A stretch of DNA of 64,000 nucleotides, taken from Flavobacterium sp. Root186 (GTDB taxonomy: Bacteria; Bacteroidota; Bacteroidia; Flavobacteriales; Flavobacteriaceae). The position numbers were made by a program, and so were the translations under genes. Below are positions 1 to 7,016 of the stretch, one piece after another. Where the stretch lies: the NCBI RefSeq assembly GCF_001428525.1, contig NZ_LMHW01000013.1, positions 311,175 to 375,174 of the forward strand, written 5' to 3'. The notes beneath the pieces were generated by a model. It did no database searches. It was given only the letters and a program-made list of their open reading frames with translations, and was not told the DNA's origin. Each line of letters opens with the position of its first letter. Position 1 is the stretch's first letter.

Positions 1-231
1 GATGAGCCTACAAGCGGTTTAGATCCAAAAGCTTCTAATGAATTTTCGCAGATTTTAAAAGAGCTTTCTGCCGACGGAACAGCAATTTTAATGGCAACGC
101 ATGACATTTTCAGAGCCAGAGAAGTAGCTTCTCACATTGGCATCATGAAGCAGGGAAATTTAGTCACGGTAATCGAAGCTGCTAAAATCTCAGCAAACGA
201 ACTTGAAGATTTGTATTTACAAACCGTTTAA
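1..231 (+). CDS. ABC transporter ATP-binding subunit, C-terminal part (5' end outside window)
   Basis: Only the last 76 codons are visible, in frame 1, so the start lies upstream of the window. The fragment opens at the end of Walker B with the D-loop (DEPTSGLDP). It continues through the switch-histidine motif (MATHD) and ends with a short tail typical of ABC-2 exporter ATPases (HIGIMKQGNLV). It would hydrolyse ATP to drive the two permeases encoded downstream at 2562 and 4015, although a TonB receptor gene lies between them. The stop is followed after 30 nt by that receptor, so one transcript is likely. The family assignment is firm; the substrate is unknown. Confidence 0.9.
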   Translation, partial: DEPTSGLDPKASNEFSQILKELSADGTAILMATHDIFRAREVASHIGIMKQGNLVTVIEAAKISANELEDLYLQTV

Positions 232-261
232 AGGAAAAAATATTTCCAATCAAAACCTAAA

Positions 262-2556
262 ATGAAACATTTAATTCTCTTTTTATTTTTAATAACTGCC
301 ACGCATTCCATACAATCTCAGACTGTTAACAAAAGAAATACAGACAGTATTGTTCAAGATTCTGTTAAAATGACCAAAAACGAATTGCAAACCGTTGAAA
401 TCGTGGGACGTTCAACCAAAAAGTATACCAGCGACTATTCGTTTGCCGCCACAAAAACTGCAGCCTTAAACAAAGATATTCCGCAGTCAATTTCAACTAT
501 AACCAAAGAACTCATTACGGATAAAGGTGCTTTTTACCTTGCCGATGCTGTAAAAATGGCAAGCGGCGTAATTCCGGCAAGTTATTACAATCAATACACC
601 ATTCGTGGTATCAGCCAAAATGAAGAAGGACAGATTATCAACGGAATGCGAACGCGTCAATATTATTTTTTACAGCCTTTAACGAGCAATATTGAACGTG
701 TTGAAGTAATAAAAGGCCCGTCGAGTGCGACATTTTCTTCTGTAGATCCTGGCGGAAGTATCAATATGGTGACCAAAAAGCCTTTGGCAATTGAGCGAAA
801 GGAAATCAGCATGAGCGTAGGCAGTTTCAGCACTTTACGCGGGACTCTTGATTTTACAGGCCCTTTAAACGAATCAAAAACACTTTTGTATCGTGTAAAC
901 GGTGCCTATCAACAGGCAAAATCCTTTCGTGATTTAGTCAATAATAAATCGTTTTTGATCTCGCCTTCCTTCAGTTATATTCCAAATGAAAAAACAGCGA
1001 TAAATACCGAATTGATTTTGAGCGATATGAATGGGAATCTTGACAGAGGCCAGCCTATTTTTGGTGCCGTTGCCGGAAAAACAAGTTTAAATAAAACCCC
1101 CATCAGTTTAAATCTGGGATCGCCAAGTGATTTCTTTAAATCAAAAGAAATGATTTTGATGACCAATTTTACACATAAATTCAATTCTAAAATTGGTTTT
1201 AATGCTTCGTATATGAAACAAACCTGGACAGAGGATCTTCAGGAGCATAGAACTACAAATGCATTTGCAGTCGATATAAACAACCAGTCTGTTACGAGTA
1301 TGGCGATGATGCAGTTTGTGCAGCGCAAGCAAAACTGGGATATCGACAATTTGAATGCCTATTTAAACTTTGATTTCAAAACGGGAAAACTCTATCATAA
1401 ATTATTAACGGGTTACGATTTAAGCAGCTGGAACAAAAACAAAGGCGGAGGGCAAAATGCGGCGAGAGGTTATTTATTAAAAGACGGTACGGTTGCCAGT
1501 TCTTTTGTTTTGGCGAATGCCTCAAATTATCAAACCATTACGGTTGACGGCGTTGTAATGCCAAAACCAAATGTGGAATATTTTAATTTGAATAATCCTA
1601 TTTACAAAATTACAAGCCCCGAAGATTATACGCTGAATGTTAGAACAGCATTACCATCGGCTTTAACGAGAACGAATGCTATTTATATCCAGGATCAGAT
1701 TCAATGGGAAAAATTTACTTTTTTATTGGGACTGCGAAACGAATGGTTTGAGGATATTACGAACTATGAAACCAGCAACGAATTAAAAGTCAAAAAATCG
1801 GCCTTGCTGCCTAGAGTTGGGATTACTTATGCCGTAAACAGTGCAATAAATGTATACACAACTTATCTCGAAGGGTATCAGCCACAATCGAATACGGTTA
1901 CTTTGATGCCTCAAACCGGTTCATTGCCAGCCGGAAGTTTATTTGATCCGCTGGAAAGCGACTTGAAAGAAGTGGGAATAAAAACTACTTTTTTAAACAA
2001 CTCAATGAGTTTCAACGCCGCGGTTTATGAAATTAGACAGCGCAATATTTTGATGAATGCCAATGATCCTGCAAATCCGGATTTATTGGTTACCAGAGGT
2101 GCAGAACGAAGCCGTGGTTTTGAATGCGACTTAGCAGGTTATATTACACCTGACTGGCAGATAAATGCTTCTTACAGTTATATTGATGCTGAAATTACAA
2201 ACGACCGAGACGCATCTTTAATTGGTGCAAGAAAACAAAACACGCCAAAAAATAGTGCCAATTTATGGACACGTTACAATTTTAAAGCCGATTCTGCTTT
2301 GCAGGATTTAGGAATTGGTTTTGGAATGCAGTACCAAAGCAGTAAAGTGCCTTGGTTTACCAGAGATTTTACACTTCCTGATTTTACCATTTTTGATGCC
2401 GCTTTGTTCTACAAACCAAGCAAAAGTAATGTACAGATTGCTGTAAATGCCGGCAATTTATTAAACAAAACGTATTGGCTTGGCGCGCAGAATTATTTAC
2501 GCTTATTTCCCGGAAGTCCACGAAATGTAAGCCTTACTGTAACTTATAAATTTTAA
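262..2556 (+). CDS. TonB-dependent siderophore-type outer-membrane receptor
   Basis: The 764-residue protein has a signal peptide (about residues 1-19, ending in SQT). A TonB-box-like stretch (LQTVEIVG) follows at about 42-50. The plug domain at about 65-175 carries the typical phrases DIPQSIS, YTIRGIS and RVEVIKGPSS, and a 22-strand-type barrel ends in a terminal aromatic (TYKF). The length and plug phrasing match FhuA/FhuE-like ferric-siderophore receptors. There is no N-terminal carboxypeptidase-like domain, so it is not a SusC-type polysaccharide receptor. It sits between an ABC ATPase and two ABC-2 permeases, with gaps of 30 and 5 nt, which points to a shared operon. The ligand cannot be read from the sequence. 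Confidence 0.88.
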   Translation: MKHLILFLFLITATHSIQSQTVNKRNTDSIVQDSVKMTKNELQTVEIVGRSTKKYTSDYSFAATKTAALNKDIPQSISTITKELITDKGAFYLADAVKMASGVIPASYYNQYTIRGISQNEEGQIINGMRTRQYYFLQPLTSNIERVEVIKGPSSATFSSVDPGGSINMVTKKPLAIERKEISMSVGSFSTLRGTLDFTGPLNESKTLLYRVNGAYQQAKSFRDLVNNKSFLISPSFSYIPNEKTAINTELILSDMNGNLDRGQPIFGAVAGKTSLNKTPISLNLGSPSDFFKSKEMILMTNFTHKFNSKIGFNASYMKQTWTEDLQEHRTTNAFAVDINNQSVTSMAMMQFVQRKQNWDIDNLNAYLNFDFKTGKLYHKLLTGYDLSSWNKNKGGGQNAARGYLLKDGTVASSFVLANASNYQTITVDGVVMPKPNVEYFNLNNPIYKITSPEDYTLNVRTALPSALTRTNAIYIQDQIQWEKFTFLLGLRNEWFEDITNYETSNELKVKKSALLPRVGITYAVNSAINVYTTYLEGYQPQSNTVTLMPQTGSLPAGSLFDPLESDLKEVGIKTTFLNNSMSFNAAVYEIRQRNILMNANDPANPDLLVTRGAERSRGFECDLAGYITPDWQINASYSYIDAEITNDRDASLIGARKQNTPKNSANLWTRYNFKADSALQDLGIGFGMQYQSSKVPWFTRDFTLPDFTIFDAALFYKPSKSNVQIAVNAGNLLNKTYWLGAQNYLRLFPGSPRNVSLTVTYKF

Positions 2557-2561
2557 TTTAT

Positions 2562-4013
2562 ATGAAATTATTACATACTGAAATCCTTATAGCCAGGCAT
2601 TTTAAAAATTCTGTTTTTAAAAACTCGGCCATTTATATTATTGCACTTTTTATTGGCGCACTGCTTTTATTTGCTGCGTTTTCGGGTTGGGATAATTACA
2701 AAAGCCAGAACGAAACCAGCGAAAAATATCAGCATGAATCTCGCGAAGACTGGTTGAAAAATCCAGATAAAAATCCGCATAGAATGGCACATTATGGGAA
2801 TTTTGCTTTTAGAAAAAGTACTTCTTTAAGCGTTTTTGAATTCGGAATGGAGCCGTTTTTCGGAAATGCGATTTTTCTGGAAGCGCACAAACAAAATACA
2901 GCCAATTTCTCTGAAGCCGGATTTTCAAACAGTATGCTCCGTTTTGGCGAAATCAGCATTGCCATGGTTTTGCAGGTTTTACTGCCTTTGTTGATCTTTT
3001 TTATTGGATTTAATTCTGTGGCATACGAAAGAGAAAACGGAACTTTAAAAATACTTTTAAGTCAGGGAATCAATTGGAAACAGCTTTTGTTTGGCAAAAT
3101 ACTTGGAATTGCAAGTGTGGTTATGCTGCTTTTTGTTCCAACCATTATTGTTTTGGTTTTGATTTGGTTAATACTTCAAAACTTCTCTATTTCAGCAGAT
3201 GAAATGATCAAAATGCTGTTGTTTATTGGGTTTCATTTTATTTATCTGATGTTCTTTTGTGTTCTTGCGGTTTTAGTTTCGGCATCAAGCAAAACCTCAA
3301 AAAAAGCATTGGTTTCTTTAATTGGAATCTGGCTGATTTTGACCATTATTCTGCCAAGAACAACTCAGGCAATTGGAGGCTATTTGTATCAAGCGCCTTC
3401 GAAAATCCGCTTTAACAGTGATATTGAAAAAGATATACTGAAACAAGGCGACAGTCATAATCCAAATGATTTGCATTATAAAGCCATAAAAGATTCTTTA
3501 TTAAGCGTTTACAAAGTTGATTCGGTTCAAAAACTTCCTTTTAATTATTCAGGATTTATTATGACCGAAGGCGAAAGAATCAGCTCCAATATTTATAATA
3601 AACATTTAGAAGATCTTCTAAAAATTTACGACAGACAAAACAGTTTTTCTGAAGCCGTATCGTTCGTAAATCCGTACATCGCAATGAAAAATCTATCGAT
3701 GGGATTATCCAATACGGATTATGATTCGTACATCGATTTTCAGCAGCAAGCCGAAAAATACCGCTACAATATGGCGCAGAAAATGAATGCGTTACAGATC
3801 AAATACATCAGCAATAAAAAACCCGGACCAAACGATAAACCTTTAACAATCGACAAAAAACATTGGACCATTATTGAAGAATTTCATTATGAACCAAAAC
3901 CAGTTTGGGAAGTCTTAAAGACCGAAATCATTGCTGTCATATCCATATTACTATGGATAATTCTGCTGTTTGTTTTGATCAAAATTGCTGCTAAAAACCT
4001 AAAAGCCATTTAA
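2562..4013 (+). CDS. ABC-2 type exporter permease, DUF3526-like (first of pair)
   Basis: This 483-residue inner-membrane protein has a first membrane helix at about 24-43. A large extracytoplasmic loop follows, then a cluster of helices at about 137-265 containing the phrase VAYERENGTLKILLSQG, the coupling region typical of ABC-2 permeases. A second long soluble segment precedes the final helix at about 455-475. The layout with two big extracytoplasmic loops matches the DUF3526/NosY-like permease group. It starts 5 nt after the receptor gene and stops 1 nt before the second permease, indicating translational coupling. It probably forms a heterodimer with the next gene product, driven by the ATPase at 1-231. 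Substrate unknown. Confidence 0.8.
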   Translation: MKLLHTEILIARHFKNSVFKNSAIYIIALFIGALLLFAAFSGWDNYKSQNETSEKYQHESREDWLKNPDKNPHRMAHYGNFAFRKSTSLSVFEFGMEPFFGNAIFLEAHKQNTANFSEAGFSNSMLRFGEISIAMVLQVLLPLLIFFIGFNSVAYERENGTLKILLSQGINWKQLLFGKILGIASVVMLLFVPTIIVLVLIWLILQNFSISADEMIKMLLFIGFHFIYLMFFCVLAVLVSASSKTSKKALVSLIGIWLILTIILPRTTQAIGGYLYQAPSKIRFNSDIEKDILKQGDSHNPNDLHYKAIKDSLLSVYKVDSVQKLPFNYSGFIMTEGERISSNIYNKHLEDLLKIYDRQNSFSEAVSFVNPYIAMKNLSMGLSNTDYDSYIDFQQQAEKYRYNMAQKMNALQIKYISNKKPGPNDKPLTIDKKHWTIIEEFHYEPKPVWEVLKTEIIAVISILLWIILLFVLIKIAAKNLKAI

Positions 4014-4014
4014 T

Positions 4015-5352
4015 ATGTTAGTTCTCTTATTTAAAAATTTCATACGCTCAAAAGGTACCAAAATTGGCTTACTTTTTTTATTAATCATTGGCTTTATAAG
4101 TCTTTTAATTGGTCGTCAGTTTCAGGAAAAGCAACAAAGTAATATTGCAGAAGCAGCTGTTTATCAAAAAGAACATATTGCCAGAAATACTGCTTTCCAT
4201 AAAGATGAAATCGGCCTCCTGCTCTATTATATAAAGTTTTCATTGGTTAATAACACTTTACCAATTAGCAGTTTGGCAATTGGACAGCGTGACGTAAATC
4301 CATCGATTCAAAGTGTTACGATTCGCGGATTGGAAGCTCAGAAATACGATTCTGAACTCAATAATCCGAGTAATCTTTTATCGGGAAATATCGACTTTAG
4401 CTTTGTGCTTTTGTATCTGTTTCCGCTTTTGATTATCGCTTTTTCGTATAATATTATTTCCGAAGAAAAAGAATCAGGAACCTGGAAAATCGTGGCAACC
4501 CAAAGTCCGAATACCTTTTTATATATTTTAAAATTGTTTTATGTTCGTATTTTAAGTTTAATTGGCCTTTTGTCTTTACTACTTTTAATTGCGGTTTTAC
4601 TTCTGCAAATTCCAATTGACAAGGCGTTTATTCTATTTTACGGAATCGCAGTTTTGTACATTTTGTTTTGGTTTTCGGTTTGTTTTTTTATTGTTTCTCT
4701 TAATAAAAATTCAAACTTCAATGCTGTTATTTTATTAACGATCTGGCTGTTTCTGATTATTATTCTTCCGGCTGGAATCAATACCTATATCATCAACAAA
4801 TACAAAGTTCCCGAAGCTTTAGAATTAACGCTTACACAGCGAAATGCCTACCACGAAAAATGGGATATGGATAAGCAGGAAACGCTGGATAAATTCTACA
4901 AACATTATCCGCAGTTTAAACATTATCCATTGCCGGAAACCGAATTCAGCTGGCTTTGGTATTATGCGATGCAGCAAATGGGCGATGATGAATCTGCCAT
5001 ACAATCTAAAGAGTTAGAATCAAAATTAGAACAGCGAAATAATGCCAGCGAATGGATTGCACAATTTATTCCAACGCTTCATACTCAGATTCAATTGAAT
5101 GAAATTGCAAAATCAGACTTACGAAACCAGCTTTTATTTCTAAAAGAAACCAAACAATTTCACGAAAAACTAAGGCTGCATTTTTATCCTAAAATATTTG
5201 ATAATGCTCTTGTAGATCAGCAAAAATGGAAAAATTTTAAAGTAGAAATGTTTACTGATAAATCAGAAACAAGTTATGTAAAAGCATTTTTACCCTTACT
5301 GCTTTTTAACCTGTTACTGATTGGTTTTGGATGGAGAAATTTTAAACGCTAA
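4015..5352 (+). CDS. ABC-2 type exporter permease, DUF3526-like (second of pair)
   Basis: The 445-residue protein is a diverged paralogue of the preceding permease. It has one helix at about 15-33, an extracytoplasmic loop, a helix cluster at about 125-255 with the coupling phrase ISEEKESGTWKIVATQ, a second large loop, and a last helix at about 420-440. Its start is 1 nt after the previous stop. It would complete a two-permease exporter with the ATPase at the window edge. The operon ends here: a CGCAAAG-type palindrome follows within 20 nt. Confidence 0.8.
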   Translation: MLVLLFKNFIRSKGTKIGLLFLLIIGFISLLIGRQFQEKQQSNIAEAAVYQKEHIARNTAFHKDEIGLLLYYIKFSLVNNTLPISSLAIGQRDVNPSIQSVTIRGLEAQKYDSELNNPSNLLSGNIDFSFVLLYLFPLLIIAFSYNIISEEKESGTWKIVATQSPNTFLYILKLFYVRILSLIGLLSLLLLIAVLLLQIPIDKAFILFYGIAVLYILFWFSVCFFIVSLNKNSNFNAVILLTIWLFLIIILPAGINTYIINKYKVPEALELTLTQRNAYHEKWDMDKQETLDKFYKHYPQFKHYPLPETEFSWLWYYAMQQMGDDESAIQSKELESKLEQRNNASEWIAQFIPTLHTQIQLNEIAKSDLRNQLLFLKETKQFHEKLRLHFYPKIFDNALVDQQKWKNFKVEMFTDKSETSYVKAFLPLLLFNLLLIGFGWRNFKR

Positions 5353-5370
5353 TTTTATAAAACTGTTTTT

Positions 5371-5492
5371 TTACCGCAAAGGGCGCAACGTTTTTTTCGC
5401 AAAGTTCGCAAAGCTATATTTATACACATAGCTTTGTGAACTTTGAGTTTTTAAAACGTTCTAGTACAAAATCTTTGCACTCTTTGCGGTAA
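5371..5492. repeat. CGCAAAG-type palindromic element (family A)
   Basis: The left arm starts TTACCGCAAAG and the right arm ends CTTTGCGGTAA. Between them the CGCAAAG word recurs at intervals of about 8-10 nt (TTCGCAAAGTTCGCAAAG) and is answered on the other side by CTTTG words. The element lies between the ABC operon and arsR. It could fold into a long imperfect hairpin and may act as a transcript end. The same word family recurs at 9120, 10503, 11790, 25641, 32364, 44757 and 55147. Confidence 0.75.
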
Positions 5493-5531
5493 ATAAAATA
5501 TTCATTAAAAGTTTTGTTCTTTAAAAAACTT

Positions 5532-5549
5532 TATCGTAATATTGCTATA
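5532..5549. promoter_or_regulatory. Probable ArsR operator upstream of arsR
   Basis: TATCGTAATATTGCTATA is palindromic at 14 of 18 positions. It lies 17 nt upstream of the arsR start and overlaps TAATATTG, a one-mismatch version of the TAnnTTTG -7 element. An almost identical 14-nt core (TATCGTAATATTGC) is repeated at 5913, in front of the next gene of the operon. Two copies in front of two adjacent genes of an ArsR locus support a role as metalloid-responsive operators. This is inferred from position and symmetry. Confidence 0.7.
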
Positions 5550-5566
5550 TTGAAATTTAAAATAAA

Positions 5567-5893
5567 ATGGGAGCTACTAAAACAGAACATTTTACAGAAA
5601 AACAAAATCAGATCGCTACAATAGCAAAAGCCTTGGGGCATCCTGCAAGAATTGCTATTATTGAATATCTTTTGAAGGTAAATGAATGTATTTGCGGTGA
5701 TATTGTAAATGAACTTCCACTTGCCCAGCCAACCGTTTCGCAGCATTTAAAAGAATTAAAAAATGCGGGACTTATAAAAGGAAATATTGAAGGAAATGCT
5801 ATTTGTTACTGCATTGACGAAACTACTTTTGATATTTTAAAAGCTTATTTTTCAAATGTTATTACTGTTACAAAAGAACAGAAATGCTGTTAA
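5567..5893 (+). CDS. arsR: ArsR/SmtB-family metalloid-responsive repressor
   Basis: The 108-residue protein is a winged-helix repressor that would leave DNA when As(III)/Sb(III) binds. Residues 20-31 (AKALGHPARIAI) are the usual ArsR entry helix. Residues 40-46 read ECICGDI, a close match to the ELCVCDL metal-binding box, with Cys41 and Cys43 as ligands. The recognition helix is QPTVSQHLKELKNAGLI (54-70). Further cysteines occur at 80, 82 and in the terminal KCC. Palindromic operators lie upstream at 5532 and downstream at 5913, consistent with autoregulation of the operon. Confidence 0.92.
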   Translation: MGATKTEHFTEKQNQIATIAKALGHPARIAIIEYLLKVNECICGDIVNELPLAQPTVSQHLKELKNAGLIKGNIEGNAICYCIDETTFDILKAYFSNVITVTKEQKCC

Positions 5894-5912
5894 ACCTTTT
5901 TTTGAATAACTA

Positions 5913-5930
5913 TATCGTAATATTGCATTA
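5913..5930. promoter_or_regulatory. Second ArsR-type operator, upstream of DUF6428 gene
   Basis: TATCGTAATATTGCATTA shares its first 14 bases exactly with the operator at 5532. It sits in the 58-nt gap between arsR and the DUF6428 gene. The copy suggests a second repressed promoter, so the three downstream genes can be transcribed separately from arsR. Confidence 0.65.
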
Positions 5931-5951
5931 TAACTATAAAAACAAAAACGA

Positions 5952-6425
5952 ATGAAACTATCAGACATTAAAAACATTCTTCCAAATCTGGAAAATGTGA
6001 CATTTCAATTAGAAAACGGGGCTTTCGTTCCTGAACACTTTCATGTAACTGAAATTGGAACTACAAGTAAAAATTTCATTGACTGCGGGGGTGTGATTCG
6101 TCATGAAAGTGCCGTTAATTTTCAATTGTGGAATGCAAATGATTTTGAACACAGATTGAAACCAGGCAAACTTCTGCATATCATCAAATTATCAGAAGAA
6201 AAATTAAATATTGAAGATTTTGAAATTGAAGTTGAATATCAAAATGAAACAATTGGAAGATATGATTTAGAATTTAACGGAACTCATTTTATTCTAAAAA
6301 ACAAAACTACAGCTTGTCTGGCACAAGAAGCATGCGGCGTTCCTGCATCAAAAGAAAAATTAGCTTTAACGGAACTCTACAAAAGCGAAGCCAATAGCTG
6401 CTCGCCAAATTCAGGCTGTTGTTAA
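5952..6425 (+). CDS. DUF6428 family protein of the ars operon, cysteine-rich tail
   Basis: The soluble 157-residue protein matches, as I recall, the DUF6428 family found beside arsR/arsC in Bacteroidota; its biochemical role is not established. The N-terminal part contains several histidines and acidic residues (EHFHVTEIG, FEHRLKPG). The last 35 residues hold six cysteines (ACLAQEACG, NSCSPNSGCC), which would suit thiolate binding of arsenite, but that is inference. It lies between an ArsR-type operator and a small membrane peptide gene that starts 1 nt after its stop. Confidence 0.7.
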   Translation: MKLSDIKNILPNLENVTFQLENGAFVPEHFHVTEIGTTSKNFIDCGGVIRHESAVNFQLWNANDFEHRLKPGKLLHIIKLSEEKLNIEDFEIEVEYQNETIGRYDLEFNGTHFILKNKTTACLAQEACGVPASKEKLALTELYKSEANSCSPNSGCC

Positions 6426-6426
6426 A

Positions 6427-6552
6427 ATGAAACAGAAAATACTAAAGTACAAGAAACCAATTATTATCACAACATCTGTAATTGTGCTGCAGCTTATTTT
6501 TGGTTTTGAGCCAAAATTCTGTATCATCAATATCATTTGGTTACTAGTTTAA
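6427..6552 (+). CDS. 41-residue single-pass membrane peptide in the ars operon
   Basis: A 41-codon frame begins ATG 1 nt after the DUF6428 stop and ends 3 nt before the arsC start, so it fills the gap exactly. The peptide has a lysine-rich head (MKQKILKYKK), a hydrophobic helix at about 11-27, a short loop with one cysteine (EPKFC) and a second hydrophobic stretch to the end. The tight spacing on both sides and clean composition argue for a translated gene. No function is known to me. It may be a membrane partner of the arsenic enzymes. Confidence 0.6.
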   Translation: MKQKILKYKKPIIITTSVIVLQLIFGFEPKFCIINIIWLLV

Positions 6553-6555
6553 ATT

Positions 6556-6972
6556 ATGACAAAAAACATTTTAGTACTCTGTACAGGAAATAGCTGCAGA
6601 AGTCAGATTGCCGAAGGTTATTTAAAACACTTTTTAGGCGATAAAGCTCAGGTTTACAGTGCCGGAATAGAAACTCACGGAGTTAATCCAAGGGCTGTTA
6701 TAACCATGAAAGAAGATGGAATTGACATTTCTAACCATACTTCAAATCATGTTGATGAATACCAAAATATAGATTTTGATTTTGTAATTACGGTTTGTGA
6801 TAATGCAAAAGAACGCTGCCCGTTCTTTCCTTCAAAAGCTCAAAAATTACATCAAAACTTTAATGATCCTGCCAAAGCAACAGGAACTGAAGAAGAAATT
6901 TTACAGGAGTTTAGAACAGTAAGACAAACGATAAGAGCATTTTGCGAACAGTTTTCGAGAGATAATTTTTAA
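6556..6972 (+). CDS. arsC: Arsenate reductase, low-molecular-weight phosphatase (thioredoxin-coupled) type
   Basis: The enzyme reduces arsenate to arsenite in the cytoplasm. The P-loop is CTGNSCR (Cys9-X5-Arg15). Two further cysteines at 81 and 88 (CDNAKERC) occupy the places of Cys82 and Cys89 in plasmid pI258 ArsC, which pass the disulfide to thioredoxin. An NDPAKATG segment near 103-110 supplies the phosphatase-family DP motif. The 138-residue length is normal for this fold. It is the last gene of the operon and is followed by a bidirectional terminator. No arsenite permease (acr3/arsB) follows; the next gene is a convergent P-type ATPase. Confidence 0.9.
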   Translation: MTKNILVLCTGNSCRSQIAEGYLKHFLGDKAQVYSAGIETHGVNPRAVITMKEDGIDISNHTSNHVDEYQNIDFDFVITVCDNAKERCPFFPSKAQKLHQNFNDPAKATGTEEEILQEFRTVRQTIRAFCEQFSRDNF

Positions 6973-6975
6973 TTC

Positions 6976-7013
6976 AAAAAAGCAGTGAATAAATCTTTAA
7001 TCACTGCTTTTTT
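6976..7013. terminator. Bidirectional terminator between arsC and P-type ATPase
   Basis: AAAAAAGCAGTGA and TCACTGCTTTTTT form a strong stem with A- and T-runs on both sides. It sits in the 44-nt gap between two convergent genes. Confidence 0.88.
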
Positions 7014-7016
7014 ATG

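Noticed and set aside
5371..5492. Ordinary intrinsic terminator for the ABC operon
   Set aside because: It has mirrored CGCAAAG words rather than a GC stem and T-run; it may end transcripts, but its form is that of the repeat family.
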